64,000 bases of DNA from Piromyces finnis (Eukaryota > Neocallimastigomycota > Neocallimastigomycetes > Neocallimastigales > Neocallimastigaceae), in assembly GCA_002104945.1 (NCBI GenBank), contig MCFH01000091.1:55595-119594 (forward strand). Direction: 5' to 3'. The position numbers were made by a program, and so were the translations under genes. Positions within the stretch are counted from its first letter, which is position 1. Each line of letters begins with the position of its first letter. The notes under the pieces were generated by a model, which had not been told where the DNA came from, made no database searches, and saw only the letters and a list, made by a program, of their open reading frames with translations. Positions 60,775 through 64,000 of this stretch are shown piece by piece.

Positions 60775-61567
60775 TGAAGAAAATGAAAAAGTTTTTAACT
60801 ATTAAACATTACATTTATATATTATTTAAAAAATATAAAAATATGGATATACGAATCAATAAGTAATTATAATGAAACCAAAGCAATTTTAATATCTAAC
60901 TTTATATTTTCTAGTTAATAATATAAAAATAACATAAACCAACCCTAAAACTAAAACTAAAACAATAAAAATAAAACAAGTTAAAGAATAATAAAATGTA
61001 TATATACGTTGATAATATATAGATATAGAAATTAGATTAGAAATAAATAAAAGAAATTAAAATAAAAAGGAACTAAAATTAAAATATAATATATTGCTAG
61101 AGATAATTAATAATAATATTAAAAAAAAGAATAAAATAAAATAAAATAAAATAAAATAAAAACTTAAGCATCAATAAAAATAATATATAAAATTTAAATA
61201 CCTTAACGTTTAAAACAATTTTAAATAAAAAATTATAAAATATAAGCTTAAAATTTTTTTTAAATAATTACTTTCTTTTTTTCATAATTTTATATTTTAT
61301 TTTGTTAATAGCTTATATAAAAATTTTGTATATCTAATCATTTTATTTTTCATTTCTAATTATTTATATATTTTATATTTTATTTATTTATTTCTAACTA
61401 TTTATATATTTTATATTTTATTTATTTATTTATTCATTTATTCATTTATTTTTTTCTTTATTTTATATATTTATTTATTTAGTTAGTTAGTTAGTTTCTT
61501 ATTTTATTACTTTATTTAATATATCTTTTCCCAATATTTCATATGTTAATATTTTTAAATTTTAAAA
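60775..61567. other. Convergent spacer between genes F and G, copy 2
   Basis: Counterpart of 21031-21888, about 65 bases shorter because the AAAAT array at 61130-61160 has about 13 fewer units. Otherwise close to copy 1 with scattered substitutions. Confidence 0.65.
61130..61160. repeat. (AAAAT)n pentanucleotide array, short allele
   Basis: About six AAAAT units against about 19 at 21386-21482. Confidence 0.9.
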
Positions 61568-62851
61568 TTAACAAATCATACCAAAGTCATCATTTATTGT
61601 TACATTTAATGACCAAGTTTCGGAACAAGTACTAAGAGCAACATCAGAGAATTTATTATAATTATACATATTATTTCTTAAAGTATATTGACCATCTTTA
61701 ATTTGAATATCATCACCATTGTTACGGAATGTGGAAACTTCAATAGCGAATAATGGTGAATAAGAATATCCTTTGATTCCTTCTCCAGAAAGAGTACATT
61801 CTATTTCAATTGGTTTATTGCTTTCCAATTTTACGTAAGATACAAAACTATTGGTATCTAATTCTTTTATTATTTCTTGTGATTTTGGCATGCATTTTAT
61901 ATTACCATAGAGCTCTACATTTGTATTTGTTTTTTCAAAAGATTTGATAAAATCATCATCCTTTTCATTAGATCTATATCTGTAATCATGTATTCCTTGA
62001 GTAAAGTTATAAAATGAACAGGTGTAGATAATATCCTTATTATACTTTTCTTTCTGTAAATTGACTAAATCAATAATATTTGGCGAGTTTGTTATTTTTA
62101 ATAATTCAGAACCATAGATTTCGGCTTCAGTTTTATTTATTCCTAAAGAGCATAATGTATTATACTTATTACATGATATACCAGAGTCTTTGATACAGTT
62201 TTGAATTGGTGTTAATGTAGCAATAGTAGTAGTAGTTGTTGTTGTTTTTGTAGCAGTAGTAGCAATAGAAACAGTTGTAGTTGAAGTTCTATATATAATA
62301 GTAGTAGTTACTTCATCTTCATCTATACTACTACTAACATTTGTAGCTACATCGTCATCATTTATAGTAGTTGCATAGATATCATTATTAGTAGTATTAA
62401 CAATTGTACTTGTAGATGTTGGAACTGATAAAGTTTCATTAATAGTATAAACAGTAGATACAGTAGATGTAGAATATGGAATATTAGTATTACTTGGAAT
62501 AATAGTAGTCATTGTTTCATTATTAGATATAGTAGGAATATCTATTGCTTCCGTTTCCGAATCGTATTCGCTATCACTATCCAAGTTACTTTCTTTATCC
62601 AAATTATCAGTATTATTAATATCAATTTCCTTTTCTATATTAGAGTTACTTATATTTTCTTTATCTAATTTAGTGGAATCGAAAACTTTATCAACAACAG
62701 GATAAGTAATATTTACTTTATTTTCTTTGTCAGTTTTTATAACCTTGTTGTTTGGATATCTAACATAACATTTTCGAGCATCAACACTAATAACAAGTAC
62801 TTGTAAAAATAAAACAGTAAATAATAAATAAAAAATGTTTAGTTTAAACAT
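61568..62851 (-). CDS. Secreted Thr-rich protein, paralogue of gene B (gene G, copy 2)
   Basis: 427 codons, with no amino-acid difference seen from 21889-23172: signal peptide, RKCYVRY mature start, acidic region, Thr/Ser-rich middle and Cys-containing C-terminal domain ending in Cys. Its middle has no regular tandem units, which may be why this gene has not drifted in length as B has. Function unknown. Confidence 0.85.
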   Translation of the reverse strand: MFKLNIFYLLFTVLFLQVLVISVDARKCYVRYPNNKVIKTDKENKVNITYPVVDKVFDSTKLDKENISNSNIEKEIDINNTDNLDKESNLDSDSEYDSETEAIDIPTISNNETMTTIIPSNTNIPYSTSTVSTVYTINETLSVPTSTSTIVNTTNNDIYATTINDDDVATNVSSSIDEDEVTTTIIYRTSTTTVSIATTATKTTTTTTTIATLTPIQNCIKDSGISCNKYNTLCSLGINKTEAEIYGSELLKITNSPNIIDLVNLQKEKYNKDIIYTCSFYNFTQGIHDYRYRSNEKDDDFIKSFEKTNTNVELYGNIKCMPKSQEIIKELDTNSFVSYVKLESNKPIEIECTLSGEGIKGYSYSPLFAIEVSTFRNNGDDIQIKDGQYTLRNNMYNYNKFSDVALSTCSETWSLNVTINDDFGMIC

Positions 62852-62920
62852 TTTTTAATAAGATTTTTTTATTTTTATTTTTATTTTTATATAAAATTTA
62901 AGTTTATGCCTCTTATTTTT

Positions 62921-62956
<36 letters not shown>

Positions 62957-63732
62957 TTCTGTAATAGTTAACAATATTTTTTCTATTTACTATTTAAATA
63001 ATTTTCCAATAGAATTTCTTCATTTCTATCACTTTCATATTTCTTATTTAAAGTAATATATTAATATATTAAAATATATATTTTATAATATAAAAATTTT
63101 ATAATTATTTTTTATTCATTATTACTGTGTAACAATATAAATCCCTTAATGATTGAAAATGCCTGTTTTAATTTATCATTAAAATAAAATAAATTAGTAA
63201 AAATAGTTAGTTTTATTATCTTCATATTACTCATACCTTTAATTTCAATTAAACAAAATGCTGGAGGTTATTATTTTGTTCTTATATTATTAGATTGACT
63301 TCATTATATATATAATCTAAAAATTTTTAAATAATATAAATAGTATGTTTATAAAGATTACAGGTTACTTTTACAAAAAATTGATATTAAAACTTTATAT
63401 TAACCTATTATTTATTATTTAATATTAGGTTAAAGAAAAAGTTTCTTTAATTATATTATAAAATATAATAATAGAATCATTGAATTCTTTATTAATATTA
63501 CTAGAATCTAGAATATTATGAAATATCTTTTAATTGTGTTTTTATTTTAGTATATATATAAAAAAATTGTATAAAAAAATTGTTTATAAAAATATATTTA
63601 GTATTAAATTTTTATGTTAATATTTAATTATTTAAAAATTCGGGTAATTACAAATATTTATTAATTTACTATTTTTTTTATAGTAAAATAATTTATTATA
63701 ATAATAATAATAATAATAAATAAATAAATAAA

Positions 63733-63789
<57 letters not shown>

Positions 63790-63794
63790 ATAGA

Positions 63795-63825
<31 letters not shown>

Positions 63826-63830
63826 ATAGA

Positions 63831-63865
<35 letters not shown>

Positions 63866-63870
63866 ATAGA

Positions 63871-63917
<47 letters not shown>

Positions 63918-64000
63918 AAGAAAAAGAAGAAAAAAAGACTAAGCTCTAAATCAAAATAATCAAAATTTATAAATATTAATATAATATTTTAAGCTATCGT
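62852..64000. other. Spacer upstream of gene G, copy 2, to the window end
   Basis: Counterpart of 23173-24308. TTTTTA tract at 62864-62889, T28 run at 62923-62950, AAAT array at 63696-63918. The window ends about 650 bases short of where a second gene H would begin. Confidence 0.7.
63696..63918. repeat. (AAAT)n array with spaced TAGA variants, copy 2
   Basis: Counterpart of 24018-24225 with the three G-bearing units at the same 36- and 40-base spacing, plus an AAAAAT variant near 63736. Confidence 0.9.

Larger units (their letters stand above)
39695..64000 (+). repeat. Large direct repeat, copy 2 (visible part)
   Basis: Second copy of the 1-24308 sequence, beginning with the same ttaatgaatggaaaag string that opens the window. 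It runs to the last base without losing similarity, so its right end lies outside. Genes H, D and E lie in the interval between the visible copies (24309-39694); they may recur further right. Its reading frames for genes C and F are intact, unlike copy 1. It has one more 63-base unit in gene B and a much shorter AAAAT array at 61130-61160. Confidence 0.97.

Overview
The window reads as nuclear DNA of an anaerobic gut fungus (Neocallimastigomycota). The evidence is an extreme A+T bias between genes, homopolymers and short-period A/T microsatellites throughout, long intronless-looking genes that all end in TAA, poly-threonine (KKTTTTT-type) linkers joining carbohydrate-binding modules in secreted proteins, and a subtilase fused to a hevein-type chitin-binding domain. 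Genus cannot be fixed from sequence alone. No bacterial operon signals, tRNA, rRNA, CRISPR array or transposase were seen.

The main structural fact is a very large direct repeat. Bases 1-24308 reappear, same orientation and gene order, at 39695-64000, with a period of about 39.69 kb. Neither end of the repeat is inside the window, so this is either part of a tandem segmental duplication or an assembly that placed two haplotypes in series. The copies differ by scattered substitutions, by repeat-unit number in microsatellites and Thr-rich linkers, and by single-base indels that break two genes in the first copy but not in the second.

Layout of one unit: (A) minus strand 2806-8235, giant secreted protein with bulb-lectin-like segments and a terminal ricin-like domain; (B) minus 9307-10809, secreted Thr-rich repeat protein; (C) plus 12829-16255, secreted orphan of about 1140 residues, frameshifted in copy 1; (F) plus 17768-21030, ricin-like module, Thr linker and a DUF4874/DUF4832 core; (G) minus 21889-23172, distant relative of B; (H) plus 24954-28610, large Asn-rich orphan with no signal peptide; (D) plus 29189-34426, 1745-residue secreted orphan; (E) plus 35932-38946, secreted subtilisin-like protease with CBM18 and two ricin-like domains. 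A, B, C, F and G then recur at 42479-47905, 48975-50540, 52550-55978, 57490-60774 and 61568-62851.

Seven of the eight distinct genes encode predicted secreted proteins. Three non-homologous ones (A, E, F) share the same Cys-containing ricin-like module (pattern Y-[VI]-N-x-[FY]-D-x-x-x-C in E and F). This suggests a locus for extracellular or wall-associated glycan-binding proteins, with one protease and one possible TIM-barrel enzyme. That joint role is inference; nothing shows co-regulation. No dockerin domains were recognised, so these do not look like cellulosome subunits.
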